Shown piece by piece: positions 1-8,103 of a stretch of DNA of 39,122 nt (the first letter of the stretch is position 1; each line of letters begins with the position of its first letter). Origin of the DNA: DATESZ01 sp035283845. Its GTDB lineage: Bacteria; Desulfobacterota; Syntrophia; Syntrophales; JACQWR01. The position numbers were made by a program, and so were the translations under genes. The stretch lies in NCBI GenBank assembly GCA_035283845.1, contig DATESZ010000107.1:1-39122 (forward strand), in the 5' to 3' direction. The notes beneath the pieces are model-generated. The model did not search any database. It was not told the origin of the DNA and was given only the letters and a program-made list of their open reading frames with translations.

Positions 1-5
1 TATTT

Positions 6-80
6 TGGAGCGGGCGAACGGACTTGAACCGTCGACGTCCACCTTGGCAAGGTGGCACTCTACCGCTGAGTTACGCCCGC
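6..80 (-). tRNA. tRNA-Gly (anticodon GCC)
   Basis: On the minus strand the sequence folds as a full tRNA. The acceptor arms are 74-80 and 10-16 (GCGGGCG paired with CGCCCGC), the T arm carries GGTTCAAGTCC, and the anticodon arm CACCTTGCCAAGGTG presents GCC. The 3' CCA is encoded at 6-8, after discriminator base T at 9. It would read GGC/GGT glycine codons. It lies downstream of pgsA on the same strand, with about 100 bases between. Confidence 0.97.
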
Positions 81-179
81 TCTGTTTTCGGCGGCGACTA
101 TAACAAATACTATCTTTTTGTCAACATGAATTTTGACGACGCCGTCGTTTATAAATTGATAGTTTTGAGAGATGGAATA

Positions 180-785
180 TTACTTTTTGTTGGCATAGCG
201 ATAGAACATGAGAAGATAATCAAGGCCGGAATGGATCGTAAGCCATAGCGCGATATAGAGGATAACCATGCCCACGATATGGGCATCTGCCCCGATGAAG
301 GGATAATGGATAATAAGCGCCGATATGGCAAAAATCTGGCACAGAGTTTTCCGCTTTCCCAGTTTACTGGCATCAATAATCATGCCCTCGGAAGTGGCAA
401 TGGTTCTGATGCCATCTACGATGAAATCCCTTATGATAATAAGCGATACAATCCACGCAGGTATGCGCCCGATAGGTATCATGAGAATCATCGCCGTATT
501 GACGATAATCTTGTCGGTAATGGGGTCTAAAAATTTCCCAATATTGGTAACAATATGATATTTCCTGGCCACATAACCGTCCAGAAGATCGGTCAGGGCC
601 GCCATAATAAACAATATGGCAATGATCAGACTCCACATGCGACCAGGGTCAGAAAGAAGACAAAATAGAACGGGTATGATGCCTACCCTGAGCATGGTTA
701 TACTATTTGGCAGGTTGAGGATTCGCCTCTGATTCTCCTCTGCCGTCAGCTTGTCAAGAGAGTTCTTTATATATTCAATCATCAT
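180..785 (-). CDS. pgsA: CDP-diacylglycerol--glycerol-3-phosphate 3-phosphatidyltransferase
   Basis: This membrane enzyme of 201 residues would transfer a phosphatidyl group from CDP-diacylglycerol to glycerol-3-phosphate, the committed step to phosphatidylglycerol and cardiolipin. The CDP-alcohol phosphotransferase signature is visible: DG at about residue 68, AR three residues later, then G and two Asp spaced by three (the GKFLDPITDK region). Several hydrophobic helices follow. The residues before the first helix (about 25) are slightly longer than usual. The start is one of two adjacent ATGs after AGGGCAGC. It follows the transaldolase gene by 17 bases and probably ends the unit. PssA, in the same superfamily, is at 23306, but the glycerol-phosphate type fits this length and hydrophobic pattern better. 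Confidence 0.9.
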   Translation of the reverse strand: MMIEYIKNSLDKLTAEENQRRILNLPNSITMLRVGIIPVLFCLLSDPGRMWSLIIAILFIMAALTDLLDGYVARKYHIVTNIGKFLDPITDKIIVNTAMILMIPIGRIPAWIVSLIIIRDFIVDGIRTIATSEGMIIDASKLGKRKTLCQIFAISALIIHYPFIGADAHIVGMVILYIALWLTIHSGLDYLLMFYRYANKK

Positions 786-802
786 GCTGCCCTGATAAAC
801 AG

Positions 803-1447
803 TTAACGGGGAACCTTTTTCCAGTCTGACAGAAAGGTTTCCACACCTTTATCCGTCAGGGGATGATTTGCCATCTGGTCGATAACCTTAAAGGGGATGG
901 TGGCAATATGCGCTCCCATGAGAGCGGCTTCCAGAACGTGACGCGGATGCCTTACACTGGCGACAATGACCTCCGTTTCCAGACCGTAATTTTGAAAAAC
1001 AGTAAGAATCTGATCGACAATTTCCATGCCGTCATGGGAAATGTCATCGAGTCTTCCCACGAAGGGGCTTACATAGGCTGCGCCGGCTTTTGCCGCCATG
1101 AGCGCCTGGAGCGGGGAAAAAATCAGGGTTTGATTTACCGCTATGCCTTCAGCGGCAAAAATCCTTGTAGCCTTCAGACCTTCTGTCGTAAGCGGCGCCT
1201 TTATGACCACATTTTTCCCAAGGGCGGCCAGCTTTCGCCCTTCTTCCACCATGCCGGCAGCTTCTATACTGAGCACTTCGAGACTGACAGGTCCATCAAC
1301 TACAGCGAGAATTTCTCTGATCACTTCCTCGAAACTCTTTTTTTCTTTCGCTATCAATGAGGGATTGGTGGTCACTCCATCAACCATTCCCAGGTCAATG
1401 CCTTCCCTGATTTCCCCGATATTTGCCGTATCAATAAAAAACTTCAT
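803..1447 (-). CDS. transaldolase, TalC / fructose-6-phosphate aldolase-like
   Basis: A protein of 214 residues, the size of the small TalC/FSA transaldolase family rather than the 310-residue TalB form. It starts with MKFFIDTANIGEIRE, typical of the family. The Schiff-base lysine lies in NVVIKAPLT at about residue 84. The segments VTTNPSLIAKE and AGAAYVSPFVGRLDD are also family hallmarks. It would move dihydroxyacetone units between sugar phosphates in the non-oxidative pentose phosphate pathway, or cleave fructose-6-phosphate; sequence alone does not separate these. It sits between the TRASH-like small gene and pgsA on the same strand. Confidence 0.9.
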   Translation of the reverse strand: MKFFIDTANIGEIREGIDLGMVDGVTTNPSLIAKEKKSFEEVIREILAVVDGPVSLEVLSIEAAGMVEEGRKLAALGKNVVIKAPLTTEGLKATRIFAAEGIAVNQTLIFSPLQALMAAKAGAAYVSPFVGRLDDISHDGMEIVDQILTVFQNYGLETEVIVASVRHPRHVLEAALMGAHIATIPFKVIDQMANHPLTDKGVETFLSDWKKVPR

Positions 1448-1458
1448 ATGACCTCCCG

Positions 1459-1734
1459 TTATACCTCATCCTTCTGATTTGCCGCGTATTCTTCAAAACA
1501 CTTTTTACTGCAAAAGTACAGGGTTTTCCCATCAAGCGAAGCTTTATAGGCGTTGCTCAATGGGATATAAGTGTGACAATAGGGGTCCTCAAGCAGATCT
1601 TCCCCAATGGATGTCTTTGGAGGTTGCCCGGGCACATAGCCCTGCTTCGCCTCATTGCTGATAAAAAACTTTTTAATAAACCGGTAGAGAAAATAGATAA
1701 CTGCAAAGTAAATAATAACACGCATCAGACCCAA
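1459..1734 (-). CDS. small membrane protein with TRASH/YHS-like metal-binding tail
   Basis: A protein of 91 residues. It has one N-terminal hydrophobic segment (about residues 5-20, IIYFAVIYFLYRFI) followed by basic residues, so it is probably anchored with its tail in the cytoplasm. The C-terminal part has Cys-His (DPYCHTY) and then FCSKKCFEEY, the Cys spacing of TRASH/YHS-type domains that bind metals. Similar small proteins are common in Proteobacteria without assigned function. It begins 9 bases after folK and ends 11 bases before the transaldolase gene. The role is unknown; metal binding is inferred from the Cys pattern. Confidence 0.7.
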   Translation of the reverse strand: MGLMRVIIYFAVIYFLYRFIKKFFISNEAKQGYVPGQPPKTSIGEDLLEDPYCHTYIPLSNAYKASLDGKTLYFCSKKCFEEYAANQKDEV

Positions 1735-1743
1735 CTCTCTCCC

Positions 1744-2253
1744 CTACCCTTCTTTCAGTAATTCGACACTGCCTGTATCTTCCAGCCTGTCCAGAAGCCC
1801 TGCCACTGAAACTCCGAAAGCCGGATGAATAACGTAGGAGGCAATTTCATTAAGCGGCGTAAGAACAAAACGCCTCTTGTGCAGTTCCGGATGGGGAACA
1901 ATAAGATCATCCTCCTGTAAGACTTCCTGCCCGTAAAGTAGAATATCGAGATCTATGATTCGGGGTCCCCATTTTACTGCCTTATGCCGTCCCATTCTGT
2001 TCTCGATTCCCTTCAGTTCCCGCATCAGTGTCTTAGCAGTAAGAGCAGTCCGTATCTCAATCACGGCATTTATAAACCATTCCTGATCGGGAAAACCAAC
2101 CGGTTCAGTCCGGTATAATGATGATTGGCGCAGGACTTTGCAACCATCTATCGCCGCAATATGTTCCGTGGCTTCCACGCAGCGGGCGGCAGGATTTTCC
2201 AGATTGGAGCCTATACCCACAAAACTTATGATGCCTCTTATGTCGTAAGTCAA
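1744..2253 (-). CDS. folK: 2-amino-4-hydroxy-6-hydroxymethyldihydropteridine diphosphokinase
   Basis: FolK moves pyrophosphate from ATP to 6-hydroxymethyl-dihydropterin in folate synthesis. The family opening FVGIGSNLENP, the EPVGFPDQEWFINAV segment, the metal-binding GPRIIDLDILLYG and the HPELHKRRFVLTPL loop are all present. The frame is open to an ATG at 2292, but nothing resembling a ribosome site precedes it. A TTG at 2253 follows GAGGG by five bases and gives the usual short leader before the first strand, so I chose it; an ATG at 2265 is the other option. It follows dapB closely on the same strand. Its product is unrelated to lysine synthesis, so it appears to be a passenger in the operon. 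Confidence 0.88.
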   Translation of the reverse strand: MTYDIRGIISFVGIGSNLENPAARCVEATEHIAAIDGCKVLRQSSLYRTEPVGFPDQEWFINAVIEIRTALTAKTLMRELKGIENRMGRHKAVKWGPRIIDLDILLYGQEVLQEDDLIVPHPELHKRRFVLTPLNEIASYVIHPAFGVSVAGLLDRLEDTGSVELLKEG

Positions 2254-2305
2254 TAAATCCCTCATTAAAATCAAAATATGAGCAATGCTCATAGGGTGTC
2301 GTCAA

Positions 2306-3115
2306 TTACTTTTCCCGCAATCCCAATACATCCTGCATATCGTAAAGACCCTTTTCCTGCCCTGCTACCCACATTGCCGCCCTGATCGCACCCTTGGCAA
2401 AATTATCCCGGCTATGGGCGCGATGAATAAATTCCAGTCTCTCTCCGGTGCTGCAAAACATGACCGTGTGCTCTCCCACTATATCTCCCGCTCTTATGGT
2501 CTGGATCCCTATTTCTGTTTTGGTTCTCGCACCTATCATACCTTTCCTGCTGAATACTCCGTCCCTTTCTATATCCCTTCCCAAACTTCCGGCAACAACC
2601 TCGGCCATTTTCATCGCGGTACCGCTTGGCGCATCTTTTTTCAGATTATGATGGGCTTCCATGATTTCCACATCATAATCGTTGCCAAGGATACGGGCAA
2701 CCATGCCGAGAACCTTAAACATCACGTTTACTCCCACGCTCATATTAGGCGACATGACGCATGGCGCGTTCCCGGATAGTTCCCTGACTTTTTTCAGTTC
2801 TTCGGCGGTAAATCCCGTGCTGCCTATAACAACTGCCCGCCCTTTTTCAGCAGCAATCTCCAAATGGCGAAGCGAAGCCTCATGGGAGGTAAAATCTATT
2901 ACAACATCTCCTTTATCGACGCAGCTCCGTAAGTCTGCCTCCACAATGACGCCTATTCTGCCGATGCCAAGATTCTCTCCCGCATCTCGGCCAATTGATG
3001 GATGCCCGGGTTGCTCCATCGCGCCTGTCACCTCTATACCGTCAGTTGCGTGTATCAGCGAAATGATCCTCCCGCCCATCCTCCCGGCGGCGCCCGTTAT
3101 AATGGCTTTAATCAT
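2306..3115 (-). CDS. dapB: 4-hydroxy-tetrahydrodipicolinate reductase
   Basis: DapB reduces the DapA product with NAD(P)H in the diaminopimelate/lysine pathway. The 269 residues match the family length. The N-terminal dinucleotide motif reads ITGAAGRMGGRI. DFTSHEASLRHLEIA and VVIGSTGF follow. The active-site run EAHHNLKKDAPSGTA (about residues 153-167) carries the catalytic His and Lys. It starts 7 bases after the dapA stop and is followed by folK. With dapA and lysA beside it, the gene belongs to a lysine cluster. Confidence 0.96.
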   Translation of the reverse strand: MIKAIITGAAGRMGGRIISLIHATDGIEVTGAMEQPGHPSIGRDAGENLGIGRIGVIVEADLRSCVDKGDVVIDFTSHEASLRHLEIAAEKGRAVVIGSTGFTAEELKKVRELSGNAPCVMSPNMSVGVNVMFKVLGMVARILGNDYDVEIMEAHHNLKKDAPSGTAMKMAEVVAGSLGRDIERDGVFSRKGMIGARTKTEIGIQTIRAGDIVGEHTVMFCSTGERLEFIHRAHSRDNFAKGAIRAAMWVAGQEKGLYDMQDVLGLREK

Positions 3116-3122
3116 ATTCGTA

Positions 3123-3998
3123 TCATCCTATAAGTGAGTAATTTAACATAACTTTTCTTAGTTCTTCATAGTTCCCATCGGACATTTGGCAAAGGGGAAG
3201 CCGTAATTCATACTCGATTTTTCCCATCATATAAAGGGCGGCCTTAACGGGTATAGGATTAGTTTCGAGAAACAGGGAATCCATCAGGGGCATCATCTTG
3301 TAGTGCAGCTCACTTGCCTTTTTGAGGTCTCCTTCCTGAAATGAGTCGATCATTCCTGCCATATCGGCAGGGGCAACATTTGACAACACGGAGATCACCC
3401 CACTGCCACCCAGGACCAGCAGCGGCAGGACGATAAAATCATCGCCGGACAAAACCTGAAAGTCCTTGTCGCAAAGATGGATCACGTCCATGATCTGTTT
3501 CATGGAGCCGGAGGCTTCCTTGATTCCTACGATGTTAGGTATGCGAGAAAGCCTGAGCACAGTTTCCGGAAGAAGATTGGCGCCCGTTCTGCTTGGAACA
3601 TTATACAACACAATGGGAACGGGCACATTATCCGCGATGGTCTTAAAATGCAAGTACATCCCCTCCTGCGTGGGTCTGTTATAGTAAGGAGAAACCATCA
3701 AAACACCATCGGCGCCTGCCTCATAGGCGTGCCTGGTGAGTCTAAGAGCCTCCTCGGTGCTGTTGGATCCGGTGCCGGCAATCACCGGCACGCGCTTCTT
3801 TACCGCGTCTATAGTAATTTCGATAACCAGGTCATGCTCTTCGTGCGAAAGGGTGGCGGACTCACCTGTTGTACCGCACGGCACTATGCCGTCGGTGCCA
3901 TTTTTTATTTGCATTTCAATCAATCCACGCAGCGCTTCTTCATCAACTTTCCCATTTTTGAAAGGCGTCACTATCGCCACAATTGCGCCCTTGAACAT
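3123..3998 (-). CDS. dapA: 4-hydroxy-tetrahydrodipicolinate synthase
   Basis: DapA condenses pyruvate with aspartate semialdehyde; Asd, which supplies the semialdehyde, is encoded at 22293. The frame is open to 4031, but the ATG at 3998 (MFKGAIVAIVTPF) is preceded by AGGAGG with seven bases between, so it is the real start and gives 291 residues, the family size. Visible motifs are GTTGESATLS, the YNVPSRTG tyrosine loop and the Schiff-base lysine in VGIKEASG. The gene lies between lysA and dapB with short gaps. Confidence 0.96.
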   Translation of the reverse strand: MFKGAIVAIVTPFKNGKVDEEALRGLIEMQIKNGTDGIVPCGTTGESATLSHEEHDLVIEITIDAVKKRVPVIAGTGSNSTEEALRLTRHAYEAGADGVLMVSPYYNRPTQEGMYLHFKTIADNVPVPIVLYNVPSRTGANLLPETVLRLSRIPNIVGIKEASGSMKQIMDVIHLCDKDFQVLSGDDFIVLPLLVLGGSGVISVLSNVAPADMAGMIDSFQEGDLKKASELHYKMMPLMDSLFLETNPIPVKAALYMMGKIEYELRLPLCQMSDGNYEELRKVMLNYSLIG

Positions 3999-4020
3999 AA
4001 TACCTCCTAAATATTTTGTT

Positions 4021-5289
4021 TTAATCATCATGAAGCGCTAGAAAATCCGGCGTCTCTTCTCCCCTGATGAGATCATCATAATTTTCCCTTTTTCTTATGA
4101 CGTGATACCGATCATTGGTTACCATAACCTCGGCAACCCTTGGACGGGAATTGTAGTTGGAAGACATGGAAAACCCATAAGCGCCGGCGCTCATAACCGC
4201 CATAAGATCGCCCGTTTCAAACATGGAGAGGCGTCTATCCTTCGCTAAGTAATCGGCTGACTCACAGATCGGCCCGACCACATCGGCAATAAATTCATCT
4301 TGTCTCTTTTTTATCACCGGCTGGATGTGATGGTAGGAACTATAAAAACTGGGTCGGATAAGGTCGTTCATGGCAGCATCAATGATGATAAAGTTTTTGT
4401 TGGGATTCGATTTGGTGTAAAGCACTCTCGTTACGAGAATCCCGGCGTTACCCACGATAACCCTGCCCGGTTCAAAGATAAATGTGCATTTTAATTCATC
4501 TTTTGCAGAAATCAGCGCGCTCGCATATTCCGACGGATGGGGTGGCTCCTCTTTGTTGTATTGTATCCCTAGGCCACCGCCTAAATCCAAATATTTGATG
4601 TATATCCCTTCCTTATGGAGCCGGGAGATAAATTTTTTGAGATTCTCGAAGGCATCGAGAAATGGTGATATTTTTATTACCTGTGAGCCGATATGACAGC
4701 TTACACCGATCATTTCAATGTGATTAAATGTTTTTGCGAGGCGGTATTGCGAAAGGGCCGCCTCCACATCCACGCCGAACTTGTTTTCCTTGAGACCCGT
4801 CGTTATATGGGGATGGGTGTCAGCATTTACATCAGGATTTACGCGCAGGGCTATGCCAGCTTTCTTGCCCATTTTCCCAGCGCAGCCATTTATGACTTCA
4901 AGTTCCTGAATTGATTCCACGTTAAACAACAAGATATTGCTCGTGAGGGCGTATTCTATCTCATCAATCTTCTTTCCCACGCCGGAATAGACAATTTTAC
5001 GGGGATCGACTCCCGCTTTCAGGGCACGGTAAAGTTCACCCCCCGATACAATATCCATCCCGCTCCCCAAGAGGGAAAATGCACGCAAAACGGCAATATT
5101 AGAGTTGGCCTTGACGGCAAAACAGATAATGTGGGGCAAATCGGCAAAGGATTCGGTGAAAACCCTGAAGTGCTGATTTAATGTCTTGTAACTATAGAGA
5201 TAAAAAGGCGTTCCCACCTCTGAGGCAATTTTTGCGATTGGCACGTCTTCGCACCAGAATTCGTCGTCTACGTAGTGAAAAAAATTCAT
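4021..5289 (-). CDS. lysA: diaminopimelate decarboxylase
   Basis: LysA is a PLP enzyme that decarboxylates meso-diaminopimelate to lysine. The 422 residues match the family. The PLP lysine is in CFAVKANSN (about residue 58). The glycine-rich phosphate-binding loop is YLDLGGGLGIQY, and EPGRVIVGNAG follows. The C-terminal CESADYLAKDR and GAYGFSMSSNYNSRPR are the classic substrate-binding signatures. It starts 4 bases after the small lipoprotein gene and is followed by dapA with a 22-base gap. This order (argH, small lipoprotein, lysA, dapA, dapB) is common in Proteobacteria. Confidence 0.97.
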   Translation of the reverse strand: MNFFHYVDDEFWCEDVPIAKIASEVGTPFYLYSYKTLNQHFRVFTESFADLPHIICFAVKANSNIAVLRAFSLLGSGMDIVSGGELYRALKAGVDPRKIVYSGVGKKIDEIEYALTSNILLFNVESIQELEVINGCAGKMGKKAGIALRVNPDVNADTHPHITTGLKENKFGVDVEAALSQYRLAKTFNHIEMIGVSCHIGSQVIKISPFLDAFENLKKFISRLHKEGIYIKYLDLGGGLGIQYNKEEPPHPSEYASALISAKDELKCTFIFEPGRVIVGNAGILVTRVLYTKSNPNKNFIIIDAAMNDLIRPSFYSSYHHIQPVIKKRQDEFIADVVGPICESADYLAKDRRLSMFETGDLMAVMSAGAYGFSMSSNYNSRPRVAEVMVTNDRYHVIRKRENYDDLIRGEETPDFLALHDD

Positions 5290-5293
5290 TGCG

Positions 5294-5482
5294 TTATTCC
5301 TGTTCAGCAGTAAGACATATAATCTTCTGAGGTATCATAAAGTTGGGAGTTAGAGGATCGCCTTTCTTTCCGCATCCCAGCAAAAAAAACGCCAAAGCAA
5401 AGAGCGTTAAAATTATTCCCCCCTGCCTTAGATAGGTCAATTTTTTAACAACTATCGGATTTCCCTTTTTGAGCGCTTTCAA
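5294..5482 (-). CDS. small LptM-like lipoprotein
   Basis: A short protein of at most 62 residues with a basic start, one hydrophobic stretch (ILTLFALAFFLLGC) ending in a lipobox Cys, and then GKKGDPLTPN. The CGKKGDP signature immediately after the lipid-bearing Cys is typical of the small LPS-assembly-associated lipoprotein (LptM/YifL) that commonly sits between argH and lysA. There is no ATG. The longest frame uses TTG at 5482 after AAGGG and overlaps the argH 3' end by 38 bases; a later TTG is also possible. The outer-membrane location is inferred from the lipobox. Confidence 0.75.
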   Translation of the reverse strand: MKALKKGNPIVVKKLTYLRQGGIILTLFALAFFLLGCGKKGDPLTPNFMIPQKIICLTAEQE

Positions 5483-6707
5483 TTTCCCTTATCCTTTTCT
5501 TTATGGCTTTTTCTGAAGTGCCTCCCGTGATGTTCCGGGCGCTAACAGAGTTCTCTACGGTCAGACAGGCATATATGTCTTCATTAAATTCCCCGTGAAA
5601 AGTGTTAAACTCGTTCATGGTAAGGGAATCCATAGTTTTATTGTTTTTCAGGCAGTAGGCGACCAATTTTCCGACGACCCCGTGGGCCGACCGGAAAGGC
5701 ACGCCTTTTTTCACCAAGTACTCCGCTACGTCAGTTGCCGTGGAAAATCCGCCTGCGGCGTCTTTTAACATCTTTTCCCTGTTGAAAGTAAGGCGCACGA
5801 TCATGGCGTTCAGGATTTGCAGGCATGATTTTACCCTGTCCACCGTATCAAAAAGAGGTTCCTTATCTTCCTGCAGGTCCCGGTTGTAGGTCATGGGCAA
5901 GCCCTTCATCAACGTCAAGAGGGCCATTAAATTGCCATACACCCTTGCCGTTTTCCCGCGGACCAGCTCGGCGACATCGGGGTTTTTCTTCTGGGGCATG
6001 ATGCTGCTGCCGGTGGTAAAGGCGTCATCAATATCTACAAACTTAAATTCATCGGTGGACCAGATAACCAGGTCCTCGCAAAACCGGCTCAAATGCATCA
6101 TGATGATTGCCGATGCCGAAATGAACTCAATGATGAAGTCGCGATCCGAAACGGCATCCATGCTGTTATGCGAAAGAGCCGGAAATTTGAGAAGTTTTGC
6201 CGCGTATTCCCTATCTATGGGCAGGCCGGCGCCGGCCAAGGCGACAGCGCCCAAGGGCATGACATTGATACGCCGCCGGCATTCCCGTAGTCGCGCCCCA
6301 TCACGATCAAGCATCTCCCAATATGCCATGAAATAGTGGGCAAGCGATACCGGTTGGGCCCTTTGCAGGTGGGTATAGCCGGGCATAATGGTATCGATCT
6401 CATTTTTGGCAAGCTTCAGGAATGAATTCTTTAACCCTTCCAAAATTAAAATAATCCCGGCGGTTTCCTCTCTCAGATACAATCTCATGTCAAGGGCTAC
6501 CTGATCGTTCCTGCTTCTTGCGGTATGGAGCTTTCCACCCGTTTCGCCTATCCTGTCAATCAGTTCCTTCTCGATCGCCATATGGATGTCTTCATCGCTA
6601 TCACTGAAAACAAAATCCCCCCTGTCCATGTCCTTTTTTATCTTTCCTAAGGCTTTAATGATGGTTCTCATCTCGCCTTTTGATATAATACCCTGCCTGG
6701 CAAGCAT
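5445..6707 (-). CDS. argH: argininosuccinate lyase, conserved N-terminus cut off by an amber codon
   Basis: ArgH splits argininosuccinate into arginine and fumarate. The catalytic regions are present: SRNDQVALDMRL, GYTHLQRAQPVSLAHY, and the flexible loop GSSIMPQKKNPDVAELVRGK. The uninterrupted frame begins at an ATG at 6707 and gives 420 residues. About 46 further residues that match the family N-terminus continue in the same frame up to an ATG at 6845, but codon 21 there is TAG (6783-6785). The 6707 ATG has no good ribosome site, so translation from it, if any, would give a shortened enzyme. The codons after the stop keep the family sequence, so the change is recent, a sequencing error, or a suppressed codon. 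Confidence 0.88.
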   Translation of the reverse strand: MLARQGIISKGEMRTIIKALGKIKKDMDRGDFVFSDSDEDIHMAIEKELIDRIGETGGKLHTARSRNDQVALDMRLYLREETAGIILILEGLKNSFLKLAKNEIDTIMPGYTHLQRAQPVSLAHYFMAYWEMLDRDGARLRECRRRINVMPLGAVALAGAGLPIDREYAAKLLKFPALSHNSMDAVSDRDFIIEFISASAIIMMHLSRFCEDLVIWSTDEFKFVDIDDAFTTGSSIMPQKKNPDVAELVRGKTARVYGNLMALLTLMKGLPMTYNRDLQEDKEPLFDTVDRVKSCLQILNAMIVRLTFNREKMLKDAAGGFSTATDVAEYLVKKGVPFRSAHGVVGKLVAYCLKNNKTMDSLTMNEFNTFHGEFNEDIYACLTVENSVSARNITGGTSEKAIKKRIREIESAQKGKSDSC

Positions 6708-6845
6708 CTTCGCATGGGCAATACTGCCTTCAATATCGTAGCGGTAAAGCCGTTTATCAAAATGGATGGATGCGGTAAAGGCCTAAACCTGTTTATCCGT
6801 ATGACCGCTGAATCGGCCTCCCCAGGGTTTTTCTTCCTTGCTCAT
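6708..6845 (-). other. displaced 5' end of argH with in-frame TAG at codon 21
   Basis: Read from the ATG at 6845, which follows CAGGGATTGAT (a fair ribosome site), the frame gives MSKEEKPWGGRFSGHTDKQV, then TAG at 6783-6785. It goes on without a shift into AFTASIHFDKRLYRYDIEG and the annotated argH frame. KPWGGRF and FTASI..DKRLY..DI.GS.AHA are the normal ArgH N-terminus. The stop lies where the family usually has Glu, so a single base change from GAG would explain it. Confidence 0.85.
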
Positions 6846-6887
6846 ATCAATCCCTGATGGCTTCGTAATGGTACTTTGCCGCCATAA

Positions 6888-8099
6888 TTAACCCTTCCTG
6901 CCTAATGCCTGAATCCTTAGCCTCAAGGCATTTATCTTGATGAACCCTGTGGCATCATTCTGGTCATAGACCTTATCCGTACCGAAGGTGGCGAAATCCT
7001 CACGATAGAGAGAACAGGGCGATTTTCTTCCCACCACAATGCAGTTGCCCTTGTACAATTTAAGACGTACCGTGCCGGTGACATTTTCCTGAGTATCATC
7101 AATAAAATTCTGCAAAACTTTCATTTCCGGCGAATACCAGAACCCGTTGTAAACAAGCTGGGCGTATCGGGGGATAAGGCCGTCGCGCATGGACATGATC
7201 TCTCTGTCCATCGTGATGGATTCCAGCGCCCGGTGGGCAACCCAGAGCACCGTACCGCCGGGGGTTTCATAAACTCCTCTTGATTTCATACCCACAAAGC
7301 GATTCTCTACCATATCCACCCTGCCGATGCCGTTAGCACCGGCAATGGCATTTAGACGATCAAGGAGAGTTGCGGGGCTCGATTGTTCACCGGAGAGGGA
7401 AACGGGATTGCCTTTCTCAAAGTCTACCTCCAGATATATGGGCTGATCGGGCGCTGCTTCCGGTGCAACGGTGGTTACGAACATGTCTTCCGCCGGTTCC
7501 TTCCAGGGGTCTTCCAGGATGCCGCCTTCGTGAGATACATGAAGCAAATTACGGTCGCTGCTGTAAGGTTTGTTCTTCGTAACGGCAAGAGGAATGTTAT
7601 GTATCCGTGCGTAATCGATCATTGAGTCCCGCGAATCAAAGCCCCAATGCTCATCCCTCCAGGGAGCAATAATCTTCATTAAGGGATTGAGCGCCGTGTA
7701 GGTAAGCTCAAACCTGACCTGGTCATTCCCCTTGCCTGTGGCACCATGGGATAGGGCATCCGCGTTTTCCCGGAAGGCGATTTCCACTTGTCTTTTGGCA
7801 ATAAGGGGCCTGGCCAGGGATGTCCCCAAGAGATAGTTCCCCTCATAAACGGCATTTGCCCGGAGGGCTGGGAATACAAAATCGCGGACAAATTCTTCCC
7901 GAAGGTCTTCAATATATATCCTGCTTGCGCCGGTGGCCAGGGCCTTGCTTTCCAATCCATCAAGCTCTTCTTTCTGACCGATGTCGGCGACAAAAGCAAT
8001 CACTTCACAATGGTAGGTTTCGATTAGCCATTTTAGAATAACCGATGTATCGAGTCCGCCGGAATAGGCAAGCACCACTTTACTTATGTCTCTGTGCAC
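6888..8099 (-). CDS. argG: argininosuccinate synthase
   Basis: ArgG joins citrulline and aspartate with ATP to make argininosuccinate. The ATP pyrophosphatase P-loop AYSGGLDTS is at about residue 9. GATGKGNDQVRFE (citrulline/aspartate site) and GRVDMVENRFVGMKSRGVYETPGG follow. The frame is open to 8120 by a TTG, but a GTG at 8099 sits eight bases after GGAGG, so I take that start (403 residues). It starts 4 bases past the argF stop and is followed by argH after about 42 bases. Confidence 0.96.
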   Translation of the reverse strand: MHRDISKVVLAYSGGLDTSVILKWLIETYHCEVIAFVADIGQKEELDGLESKALATGASRIYIEDLREEFVRDFVFPALRANAVYEGNYLLGTSLARPLIAKRQVEIAFRENADALSHGATGKGNDQVRFELTYTALNPLMKIIAPWRDEHWGFDSRDSMIDYARIHNIPLAVTKNKPYSSDRNLLHVSHEGGILEDPWKEPAEDMFVTTVAPEAAPDQPIYLEVDFEKGNPVSLSGEQSSPATLLDRLNAIAGANGIGRVDMVENRFVGMKSRGVYETPGGTVLWVAHRALESITMDREIMSMRDGLIPRYAQLVYNGFWYSPEMKVLQNFIDDTQENVTGTVRLKLYKGNCIVVGRKSPCSLYREDFATFGTDKVYDQNDATGFIKINALRLRIQALGRKG

Positions 8100-8103
8100 A
8101 ATA

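Noticed and set aside
100..179. A terminator downstream of pgsA (ACGACG/CGTCGT palindrome)
   Set aside because: The loop would be a single base and no U-run follows.
6783..6785. Reading the argH TAG as pyrrolysine or a general codon reassignment
   Set aside because: argD and tsf end with TAG in this same window, the site is a Glu in the family, and no suppressor tRNA is seen here.
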